From: Peronospora farinosa
Taxonomy: Eukaryota > Oomycota > Peronosporomycetes > Peronosporales > Peronosporaceae
Direction: 5' to 3'
DNA length: 64,000 bases
Assembly: GCA_947646735.1 (NCBI GenBank)
Contig: CANTFK010000661.1
Location: 124,001 to 188,000, forward strand
Shown here: piece after piece, positions 10,398 through 20,318 of the stretch
How the letters are laid out: each line of letters begins with the position of its first letter
Numbering within the stretch: the stretch's first letter is position 1
Program-made: the position numbers and the translations under genes
Notes under the pieces: generated by a model
Seen by the model: only the letters and a program-made list of their open reading frames with translations
Database searches by the model: none
Told to the model about the DNA's origin: nothing

Positions 10398-11194
10398 GTA
10401 ACCTGCGTGTGTTCATCGATTGGGTTCAGTACGATACGGCTAACGAGGTATCGTACGTGTTAGGCGCAAGCATGTATATCACGCTTACCCTGTTTCAAAT
10501 CCAGGAGCTCAGCCCGAGCCCTGAATTCGGCGCGAAGCGGTTCAAACGTGTGTTTGAGCCGCGCCTTGAAGACGTCATACGTTGGGAAAACGTATGGGTC
10601 GTGCAGTTTGAGCCCTAAGGCCCAAGCTTTGGCACGTCCTGCCAAGTTCGACATGGCGAACTTGACCTTCATCGCATCGTCATCGATGCGATGAGCCTCA
10701 ATGTCATCGTCGAGCTCGACGAACCATTTTAACAAGGAGTCGCTTTCGACTGCCTTATACTTGGAGACATCAATCTTCAAGGACTCGGGTCGACGTATAC
10801 ACGTCGACCCGGCAGTTTCAGCACTAGCCTGCTGTTGTCTCAAAAGTTTAGACTGTTGGGCACCCTGCTGCATCAACAAGTCAGCTTGTTGAGCGCCATG
10901 TTCTCTCAACAGGTCAAAGTGTTGAGAACCTTGCTCCTCTAGCAAGGTGAGTTTCTTTACAACTTCGTCAAGTTCATTTTGTATGAACTTGGCGATGGTT
11001 GCATGTTGGTCGTCTCCTCTAAGAGAGAGCAACATGGCACCAACGGCAGGGTTGCCGATGGTTTCAGCCATACGCTGAACCGCATTCCATTCGAGGTCAC
11101 TCAAATGGTGGAAACCATCACGCGTTGCGTGATGACGTTCATCACCCGCTGATTCCATAGCGGATGGTGCGGTGGTCGCTGAACGAACCAACAA
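10398..11194 (-). pseudogene. Proximal gag of Gypsy element D
   Basis: The minus-strand ORF 11194-10460 encodes the first 244 residues of a Ty3/Gypsy gag, followed by about 60 bases of out-of-frame or stop-broken continuation to 10398. It has an N-terminal region, a Gln-rich heptad segment (repeats of EQGxQ, EHGAQQADLL, QQGAQQSKLL) suggesting a coiled coil, and a capsid-like block with LAGRAKAWALGLKL. It is cut by element A at 10398; its continuation lies at 1-199. The start ATG at 11194 lies 12 nt from the end of the D LTR. The element is on the opposite strand from A. Confidence 0.78.
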
Positions 11195-11205
11195 GTGCTA
11201 ACAGG

Positions 11206-11663
11206 TGTAATGGGGCACCCTCCGACTATACTGATTACAGTATAGTCACTTTCACTGATTACAGTGAAAGCAGGTGCCTCAATTACCTCTCTTACACAAG
11301 AGGCAGAGGAAGCTTTACTTCTAAACGATACGCTTAGAAGTAGAGAAAAAGAAACTGTATTTAATATAGTTAACTACCTAATAAAACTAATCTGTTATAA
11401 CCTTTGTTAACTATATTAAACTACAACTATGTATGTTGACAACTTGCCCTCCACTCATTGCGCGCGTCCATCGGTCATTGGTCAGCGCGTTGGTTGATAT
11501 GATGGCCCATATCAACCAATGATAGGGCATCTCCAACTTCAAGGAGATCTAGGAACAATATTATAAGAAACGATAATATTGTCAAATATTATTAGTTATT
11601 ATAATATTTTTATTGACACTTCATATAAGTGTCAATATTATGTAACGGGCTCACCCCGTTACA
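11206..11663 (-). repeat. LTR of element D
   Basis: Ends TGTAATGGGG (11206) and ...CCCGTTACA (11663) are inverted and resemble those of the B-family LTR at 24357-24991, and the D gag begins directly beside it. The block is AT-rich with short hairpins, for example paired CTGATTACAG segments near 11229 and 11254. The partner LTR lies outside the window. Confidence 0.6.
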
Positions 11664-12143
11664 ATAACCAAGAGCCCAAAATTGCTTTGGCCCTTCGTCG
11701 AGGTTTTTAAACCAGCTGATATTCCATCTTGGATCTAACACCGTTGCAAAAAAGTTTGCATCCTGTTTAAACGACATCTTGATATATATTTCTTAAATTT
11801 GCTTAGCATGGCCTGCGCCACCGGCTCCAGTTGCTTTGCATCATATGTGCGGTAGACTTTCACCAAAAAGGCGTTATGAGTCATATATACATTTAACAAT
11901 TAGAAATCAATACGAGCAGATGTGTCTGATGTATGTCCCATTAATTTATTACATTTACCCATGGGTACCCATGGGTAAGTTGGTTAATTGAAGCCAATTA
12001 CCCATACACAACCCATGAGTCTGGGTATGGGTAATTACATACTGAGTCTGAGTCCGGGTACCACCTCTAATCATGGGTACTTTTGGACCTTACATTAATT
12101 ATTAATTAATGTTTACGTGTAAATAGATGTCCTGTTACAGTTA
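11664..12143. other. hAT-type terminus and LTR-like end fragments
   Basis: No gene. On the minus strand TAGAGGTGGTACCC starts near 12073, in the style of an hAT terminal inverted repeat, and the DNA on its element side (11950-12070) is rich in ACCCATGGGT-type palindromes. From 12074 to 12143 the sequence is the inverted end of the LTR-like family also seen at 14031, ending GTTACA. The likely reading is a small hAT-related element inserted into that LTR-like sequence. The other hAT end was not found. Confidence 0.4.
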
Positions 12144-12249
12144 GCGCCATCAATCCCTACCATTTTTATAAAAAAATCCGACACATAAAACCTTACACCA
12201 TTCTACTAATATTACCTACTCACACCTAAAACCTACTATGGACAACTAG

Positions 12250-14000
12250 TCACTGAAAATTTACCCCTCGGATAGTGCCAGTCACTTGGGCAGTGGAACA
12301 ACGCAAGCGGGTATTGAGGATGGCAGTGCCGTCAACTCCAAAAGGAAGCAGAAACCAGCCCCATCTGGGATCAAGTAAATTTCGTGAAGAAAGAGATTTA
12401 TGGAGTACTTGAGAGGTTATACAGATATGTCTCGTCTCGAAATGCTGTGTAAAGAGTTTGTGATCATTGGAGGTACTGGTCAGAGCAACATCAAACAAGC
12501 ACCACCGGCAAGGGCATAAATTTAGCAGTCGGGCATTGTCTGACCTGCTGGCACCATGCCCCTCGAATTTTTGTTTTGAAAGGCCTAGAAAGGACCAACT
12601 GGTAAGTTGAAATTTTTCAGGAATACAGAGTGACGCTTCACGTCACGCTGTATCGTGTGTCTAGAGCTCATCTGTAACGGGGTTACACGACGGTTGTAGC
12701 GTCTTTCCGAGGATTTACGGTTGAAGTCCCCTTGTATTGCATATAATGCATTTTGATTCTTCTCTGTAGAAAGGTGTTAAGTATAAGCGTTAAAGATACG
12801 GTATTCGTTAATACCGTATCTTATCGATTAGGATTCGATAAATCACTAACGCTGTATTAATTACATCATACACAGATGTTTAGACGATACGTCGTCCAAT
12901 AGCAAAGTCTGCATATAATAATTACTATTATAGTAATTAATCTAGTGTAGTGTACTTAGAGTAGGACTATTCCTAACATCTTAAAGCATAAATAAAATCA
13001 GTTCTCATTTTGAGTTTAAGATCGCAAGTCGCTCTGACTTGTTCTCTTGTGCACTTCGTGCGTTGGTTCTCTGAACCTTTAAGCTTCTAGCTTGTTCTTG
13101 CACTCTGTGCGTTGGTTCTCTGAACCTTAAGCTTATCGCTTGACTGACTAAAAGTCTCTTTCCTAGTTCCTTAGAACAGGGTGACTTTAAGTCGATTAAT
13201 TCTTTCCTTAGAACTAAGTGGCTTTTAGCCGTAACTCTATTTAGTTCTCTAGAACTAAGAGGCTTCCAGCCTAAAGTCTTCCTCTGTCTAAAGATCTGTG
13301 CAGCTCCGCTACATTATCTGTCTACCTGAAAAGAAAATGACACTGACTAATTTCAAGACTGCCATGCTGCAAGTGATTGCTAATTTATAATTGGCTTTTG
13401 AGACAGTGAAAAAAACTGATATCAGTCTGCTGTCTCTGGCCATCAATGGAAAAACTTGAAATGGTATAGTAAAGGTAGACGCTATGCGAGATTGGGTCTT
13501 TAAACTGCATCTGGTCAGTTTAAAGCACTAAACAGAAAAGGCTATAAGGAATGTTGAGGTCGTTTACCAGATCAACTTCACGACTAATTGCTGGAGCACT
13601 CCAGCAAAGATTAATGTCTATATTGGCCTGACAGTCCACTGGATCAGCCCAAATTTGAAATTAAAAGGATTACCTTTGCTCTAGAAGAAATTTAGGTAAG
13701 CAAGATGTCAAGCAAAATTTCTCATATTTTGAAATACTGTAGTTTTACTGTTGACATATAGGTGATCACAGTGACGAACCGCTAAGGACGGGTAAATTTC
13801 AGATTTTGGAAAGGCTGGGATTCTTGCAAAATCCTGAGCACATCACCGTGGACAATGCAAGCAACAAATTTACCATACGGCAGGAAGCAGCGGATTTAAA
13901 TATGTTAGTTTCTTTCAAAAATAGTGTTAAATTAAATAGTATAAAAAATATGTCTGTACTGAAATGTTGTCTGCAGCATTCTTGTGAGGGGTGTCACTGA
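12250..14000 (+). pseudogene. Degenerate hAT transposase
   Basis: Around 13560-13680 a broken plus-strand frame reads like the hAT transposase core: INFTTNCWSTPAKINVYIGL followed by TVHWISPNLKLKGLPLL. Around 13800-13890 it reads ILERLGFLQNPEHITVDNASNK, matching the hAT pattern of a DNAS motif before the catalytic region. Near 12440-12530 a BED-finger-like stretch (CKEFVIIGGTGQSNIKQ, then H and H in another frame) may be the N-terminus. Stops and frameshifts are frequent, and no C-terminal dimerisation domain is seen. A candidate solo LTR (12673-13313) interrupts it. Identification rests on motif recall. Confidence 0.55.
12673..13313 (+). repeat. Candidate solo LTR
   Basis: A 641-bp block begins TGTAACGGGGTTACAC and ends GCTCCGCTACA, with LTR-like TG...CA ends and a length close to that of the B LTR (635 bp). 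It lies within the hAT pseudogene. Inside are imperfect tandem repeats: two units of about 55 bp containing GTGCGTTGGTTCTCTGAACC (13035-13145), and several units with CTTAGAAC (13165-13280). No clear target duplication is seen, so the ends are tentative. Confidence 0.4.
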
Positions 14001-14030
14001 GCCTGATAAAGCTAAAGTTAAGGCTTAGTC

Positions 14031-14429
14031 TGTAACAGGGCATCTAGTTACACGCAAACATTAATTAATATACTTAATGTTTGGTCAAAAAGTATCCATG
14101 ATTACTTTGACCTGTCACTTGGGTGCGATACACAAACGTGATCCACCCTCGTGAATATGATATTTATTTATGGATTCACATGGAAAGGGATGACGCTAGT
14201 TGAAGCTAGGCATCTCGACGTCTCAGAAGGACGTCATTAGCAAGCTTAAATCTACATTTAAGCTCATGCGTCAGGATACGCTTTTAAAAAATTGCGTATC
14301 AGATCTATATACATAATTAGCCAATCAGTAGTTAAGATTTATATTTAATTATAACTCATTAAATATAGCTCAGTCATAAATCGAAAGCACCGCGCACGAG
14401 AAGCTAAAAAAGCTTCTGCATGACGTCTG
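14031..14429 (+). repeat. LTR-like block E, left copy
   Basis: Starts TGTAACAGGGCATCTAG and ends at TGACGTCTG, where an A-family LTR end begins without a gap. The same sequence occurs in reverse orientation at 45798-46193, roughly 93% alike by eye, and is joined to an A-family LTR at the same base. It is AT-rich, non-coding and probably a truncated LTR of a TGTAAC family. Confidence 0.65.
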
Positions 14430-15180
14430 TGTGGTGAAGTGGGTTTTCAAAATTGTATGATGAGACCCCAAACCACTCACTGTGCCGGGCTGCCGACTGT
14501 CGGAGGGGTACTTCGATGCCGCGTATGGACCTTCTTCTCACCTTGTGTACCCGTCGGCTGGCGGGTTGCACTCTTCGGAAGACTTGGTGACGATGTAGAT
14601 GTCTGCCTTGAGGGAGGTAGACCTGGGGGGCCTCGAGTGGATATGCTTCACTCGGTGGGCCGATAGGTGGCCACTCGATCGAACTTGTCGAGAGTGGGCT
14701 TAGAGCCAAATTCTCTAGGGATCTTATCCCTGGCCTTTTCCTTCGCGTTTCAAGGGTATTAACCACCTGACCTTTACGTTGCTCCCGGACCTTGAGGTGA
14801 GGGAGACCGCTTCCGATAGCGGGTCTTGGGGGGGTGTTGCTACTCGAACGAGCTCACAGGCCAAATATATCCTGGAGCTCTATTCGCCCTTGAACTTCGC
14901 TACGCAACTGTCTTCGACGGGGGGCCAAAATATATCCCTTCCCGGAACAGTGAGTAACTTAGAACAAGTCCTTCTTGGGTGACGGAGTCGTGCCACGTAG
15001 ATCGCAAATTGAGTAGTATTTAATATAATCCTATCCTTTTAACTCCTTTACTCAATCCTTGCCTGATGCTCTGATTCCTAGCATCGACTGGTCTGATCCT
15101 TGTATTAAGTGGTCCGGAGTGGCTGAACTCCGAGAGGCCGAGGTCGACCGATGAGGGGCCGGGTCGACCAACGAGGGACC
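14430..15180 (-). repeat. A-family LTR, 3' part, reversed
   Basis: The reverse complement of the last 750 bp of an A-family LTR (R-U5 side and the end of the tandem array). It ends at 15180 inside the tandem array and is joined directly to pol sequence at GACC/ACCCACGAGG. It shares the diagnostic GAAAACCC variant near its terminus with the LTR at 45797, but over its array-proximal half it resembles the LTRs of element A more. Confidence 0.8.
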
Positions 15181-18179
15181 ACCCACGAGGAGGTCAGGGT
15201 GTCCCTTCCATTCCACGAGGAATTCTCGTTGTTGCCTCCCATACCGAGTCTTCTTGCCTGTACGACTCTCTAAAATTTCTTTAACCTCATACTCGCCCTC
15301 TTCCAATTCCCGCACCCAGCTATCTTCTGGTAACAGACATTCGTTGAAGTCAACTCGATCTGCTCTATCCAATTTCAGCTTGCTACTAGGTCGATCGGGG
15401 AATTTTCTGACGGGATTGAGCTTGGAGATGTGCACGATTGGAAATGGTCTATATTCTGTGCCTCGTAATTCCAAACTTACTGCATGCCCTACGACTAGTT
15501 CCCGAACTCGGAACGGTCCGTGCCATAGGTGGGCCAATTTCTTGGCGTACCCCTCCTTCACTCGGTCTAAGTATATCCATACCCGGGGCCCTGGCTGAAT
15601 TTTGTGGCCGACTATCCCTTCATTATGCGCTTGCACCCGAGCCTGACTAGCTGCTCGTAGGTTATCGTCGAATTGGTCTCTAGCTCGCTGATAGTGTCTC
15701 TGAATCCGATATCTTCATCTCTGAGGTCCTGATTCGACGTCGAGTGTTTACCACCGGTAACATGGTCTCAAGAGTAGTACTAGCATTCCATCCATCGACC
15801 AGATAGAACGGTTTTTCCTCCCAAACTCTGTCTTGAGCAGTGTTTGACGCGAACGTTAAACGTTCCGCGTATTCATCCCAGTCTCGCTGTCCCACGTCGG
15901 CTTCGTACATCTTTAGCGATCTCGTTAGAGTCTGGACCATTCTCTCCGCAGTGCCGTTCGCTTGAGGTCGGTAGGCCATGGTCGCTCTCTGACGTTGACC
16001 CACCATACGACTGAACGCTCGGAAGAAGTCCGACATAAACCCCGGCTCCCGATCGTGACGGATCGTCTCACTGGCGCCAAAACGGCGGAAACACATTCTT
16101 CATACCCCTCAGCTACTTTCTGGGCCGTCCGCGACGCAATAGCCTTAGCCATCACATAACCTGTGAACAGGTCGATCCAGATCAGTAGTTCCGTGTTTCC
16201 TTTATGCGACTTGGGGAGAGATGGTATGTGGTCCATCGCGATAATTTGGAAGGGGTACGTCGCTTCAACATTTCCCGGAGACTTCCCTTGTAAAGTGGGC
16301 CTCCCTTTTCCAGTCTCACAATCCATGCACTGACCCACATATTTCTGGACGCTCCGGAACAGACCCCTCCAATGACAATATCGTCGAATCCGATGATAGG
16401 TACGTCGATCCCTTTGATGGCCGCCTTCCAAACTCGTATGATAGTGATGGAGAACGTCGGCCTGGAGACTCCCGGGTATCACCAATTTGGCAGTTATATC
16501 TCGGTCGTCTCCCTCGATTTCCTGGCCGGGGCAGTACACTAGCAGTCCTTCTTCACTTATCTCATGTCTCCCGACAACTTGCTGCAAGTTCGAGCCGATT
16601 CCACAGACAGGTCATTCCAGTCTCCCTTCAAATATGCCTTCAACTCGCGTACCCAGCTATCCTCTTTTTGCGCATCTCGGATCCTGTCCATCCGGAGTTG
16701 TTGTATCACATCTTCTTGCATGAACTCTCCAGATATTCTGACGGGGGACCGTGACCTCGTAACCGCGGATATCTTGACTGACGGACTCCAGTCTTTAGGG
16801 ATTAACACCTTCTAGACCTGACCACTCTCCTTTCGGTATGGATTCGGCCCCTTGCTGATGATGTAAAGCCGCACTGGCCAACTAGTTCGCGCTCTGATTC
16901 CAGTCTCGATTCACGTGTAAGACTGCATCGTTGGACCACGACTGGAGCTTACTCAACGCCTTGGCCCGTAACGGGGATAAACCTGAAGCCTTGCCCTCGA
17001 TCTCTCCACGCATCTATCTTATAACCAAATTGGAATCTCCACAAATCATAAACCGCCGTCGGTCCAGCGACTCTAACAGGTCAAAACCCAGCAACATGCC
17101 CTTATATTCCGCCTCATTCACTGTAGACTTGTCGAGAAATCTCGACGCAGCTTCAACTATAGTCCATGCAGGAAGTCTCCATACAATAGCGCTGCAGGAG
17201 CCTACCCCTTGCTTCACCCGGGCCGACCCATCGAAAATCATCACATACAGTTCTTCATTTAGTTCCACTGTGGTCGTCTGTAGGTCGACCGTCTGCCTGG
17301 ATTGCTTCTTGGTAGCAATTGACGACAGAATTGAGTCTACATTTTCTCGAGGCGTAATACTGGCTTCTAACGCCCCCAGCACCTGGTCTTCGCCTTTCTT
17401 GCATTTCACAATCTCCAAAGTCCACTGGGACAAGAGAGCGGCCCAATTTCCCAAGCGGTCTTTCAACCCCGAAGACTTCACTAGCCAGTCTAATGTAGAA
17501 TGTCTTGCCAGAACCTTGAGAAGTCGGGTGACCAACATCGTGAAGCAAGTCTCCAATATTCGTAACAACGCCAGCACTTCCTTTTCCACTGTGCTATAGT
17601 TCAACTCGTTTGACTTGAGGGTTCGGCTCGTGAACATTACTGACATATACAGACCGTCGTAATTCTGCATCAATGACGCCGAGATGGAGTATTTACTTGC
17701 GTAGACAATAATAACTGCCTCTCTAGCCGGGTCGAAATGTCGTAGGATGGGCGCTGTAGCAATCTTGTTCTTGAGCATGGCAAACGCTACTTGTACCTTC
17801 GACCATTTTTCTTCTTCGTCTTCCTGGGCCTTCACTTCATCGTTAACCTTCAATTTGCACCTCCAAGCGTGAAAATCCACCTCTCTCAGTTTATAGAGTA
17901 TCGACGCGTATACGGCATAATCTTCGATATATCTGCTGTAGTAATTCAGGCTTCCAAGAAATGATTGCATAGCCTTCATCGTTGTCGGTAAAGGTAGGTT
18001 CACCAAAGACTGAAGGTCCTTTGGGTGGGCCTCTAGTCCCTCTTTGGACACCCGATGTCCAAGGTAATCGACCTTCCGACACCCCCACGTGCTCTTGACG
18101 GCACTGACCGACAAATTCCAATAGTCACACACGTCTAGCAGCCGCTCCACTTTCTGGTATAATAAGTCCCACGATTCTG
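15181..18179 (-). pseudogene. Antisense A-family pol fragment, left
   Basis: Reading on the minus strand from 18179: the late RT (LYQKVERLLDVCDYWN, then YLGHRVSKEGLE), Gypsy RNase H with the Tyr replacement (VYASKYSIS), the second RNase H (FDGSARVKQGVGS), and integrase with the same two frame breaks as the other copies (16587-15925 and 16096-15680). The chromodomain part (15636-15181) is cut off at the WKGHPDLLVGG region, where the frame runs into LTR sequence. The RT catalytic box is missing. The block is the same orientation as 29189-30755 plus 43139-44570, not inverted as the flanking repeats are. Confidence 0.82.
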
Positions 18180-18540
18180 TGGTGAAGTGCTGTTTTTGCG
18201 ATATGGGGACCCCAGAATCCAGTTGGATGCGGAGTATAGACCGTGGGTCAGGGAAAAGAGACCAGAAAGACAGGGGCCTCGAGGGGAAGCGACCGTTGGC
18301 GGAGAACAATCTGCAGGACTCACAGAAGAAAAATCAGTATCAGGGTACTGGTTAATCGTTACCGAAGGGAGCTGACCGTGGCCCTTCATTGATCGACCCG
18401 GCCCCTCGTTGGTAGGCCTGGTCCCTCATTGGTCGACCCTATCCCTCATCAGTCGACCCGACCCCTCGTTGATAGACCTGGATCCCTCTTGGTCGACCCG
18501 GTCCCTCGTTGGTCGACCTGGGTCCATCATTGGTCGACCC
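18180..18540 (+). repeat. A-family LTR, 5' part
   Basis: The first 361 bp of an A-family LTR, starting TGTGGTGAAGTGC and stopping within the tandem array. The junction with pol at 18179/18180 (CCCACGATTC then TGTGGTG) is identical to the junction at 44570/44571, including private variants GCTGTTTTTGCG and GGGAAAAGAG, so both descend from one event. Confidence 0.82.
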
Positions 18541-19511
18541 GGATGAAGTGGATCTAAATTGCGGAGCTTTACTCCGAGACTTCGAGCGCAAGAAGACAAG
18601 TCATAATCGCTTCGAAGTAATGCAAAGCCATGAAAACTAGAGGACTGTACCACGATCCCTGGAAGGTAGACCTGGCCCCTCAGTGGTAGGCTCGGTCCCT
18701 CATTGGTCGACCCGATCCCTCATTGGTCGACCCGTTTCCTCGCTGGTAGATCTGGCTCCCTCATTGGTCGACCCGATACCTCAGTGTTAGGCTCGGTCCC
18801 TCATTGGTAGACCTGAGTCTCCTATCGGAGGACCTCGACCTTTCACGAGTCCGATGTATAGAAGAAGGAAGACTGAAAAGATCACCTGGAAACAGAGGAA
18901 ACTATGGCAGAGGAAATGGAAGATGGACAGACGCACAAAAACAGGGTCGAAGAGAACGAATGTTAGTGTTCAAAGGGAGACCTAAGAGGGCGGACTAAAC
19001 TTACCCTTGAGGTGCGGGACTAAAGCTCCAGGATGAGGCACGGAAGACAACCGATATTGGGTAAGCCACGGCCACGCGGAATCCGACACCTGAAGGGCCT
19101 CTAGCAGGTCGACTGGATCTGACCCCTCCTCACGACCAGGGTACCAGTAAACTACACGGCGGGTTCGAGGAAGATGTCGGAAAAGGGGTCCAGGAAAATG
19201 TCGAAATCACATCGGCCCTTGCTCATTTCAACGAAGATAAAGTCGGTCACCTCCCGCCACGCTCGAGTCGCCCGACTCCGAAGCTTCTTCCGCGCGTTAT
19301 AATATGACGCAAGGAAATAGTGCGCTAGCGCTTTGTCCTTGGAGATTCACAGGCAGTGGGTCGCCTCCCAGAGTGATTGGCTATGCTCTTCGTCAAACGG
19401 TGTGTAAACCGCCGCTAACTGAGCGAACCAGCCAACAGGTCGGAAGGAAACGGGTTGGATGGGAACACGGGTTGCTACCCAAGGTTCCGCCGCCAGCAGT
19501 TTCTGGATCAT
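18541..19511 (+). pseudogene. A-family pol end and 3' spacer fragment
   Basis: 18541-18640 encodes the last residues of A-family pol (the end of the chromodomain region, ending at the TAG at 18638). It is followed by LTR-array-like repeats (18650-18830) and then the A/C spacer. On the minus strand 19511-19020 carries the C-terminal part of the antisense ORF described at 39904-41885 (PVSFRPVGWFAQLA, then EEHSQSLWEATHCL), with a stop at 19347. At about 19511 it continues in frame from the family B integrase. Confidence 0.7.
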
Positions 19512-20318
19512 CGAGGAGTTACTGCGCAAGACATCTTCGAGCACTCTGTTCACACGCTCCGTTTGCCCATCAGTCTCTGGATGGGCCGCCGGAGACATAA
19601 GCAACCGCGTGCCTAATAGCTGGAATAATTCGGCCCAGAAAGCCGAAGTGAAACGCGGGTCACGGTCCGAAACAATAGATTCTGGCAAGCCGTGATGCCT
19701 GAAGATAATATCAATGAAGATCTTCGCTGTCGTCTCCGCCGTAATGTTGGCGGAGACCGGAGCAAAATGCACCATTTTGCTGAATCGATCCACTAGAACC
19801 AATACGACCGTGCGTTTCTGTTCATCCGGTGGAAGTCCAAAGATAAAATGTATGCTGACCGAGCGCCAGGATTCCGTAGCAATCGGAAGCGGACGCAATG
19901 GGGTTTGTGAAGACGGCGCGGGCTTCAAACGCTGACAGGTTTCACAGGAGCGCACCCATTTCTGGATGTACTTATACATTCGCGGCCAGAAAAGTACGCG
20001 AAAAATAGCCGCAAACGTCTTTTCGCGACCCAGGTATTCGCCATCTGGGCTGTCGTGAAATTCATGAACCAATCGGGATCAAAGGTCGTCATCAGCAGGG
20101 ATGACGACACGCGGTGATTCAAAGACGTCCATCGTGTACGTCAGCAACGGTCCGTCAAGCGCGTAACGCTTGATGTTATCGTGTGTTGATTTCGTCAATT
20201 TTGCGAGTGATATTTCCCTCGGGTCCTTAAGATTATTGATGATTCCCGCATAAAAGGAATCATTCGCGTAGGATTCAGCGATCTGAGCTCGGATCGACAG
20301 CACGGGTGTTGAAATCAT
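19347..20318 (-). pseudogene. Family B integrase fused to antisense-ORF tail
   Basis: Minus-strand ORF 20072-19347 (preceded by 20318-20079) encodes a Ty3/Gypsy integrase. The zinc region keeps CETC, but the second His of the usual GHLG is Tyr (EYLG). Catalytic core: VDRFSKMVHF (Asp), SDRDPRFTS (Asp), DGQTERVNRVLE (Glu). Without a stop the frame then enters about 55 residues of the A/C antisense ORF, starting near IQKLLAAEPWV. The same fusion is in the right arm (27604-28379), where a TGA replaces a Trp codon at 27769-27771. Confidence 0.8.
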
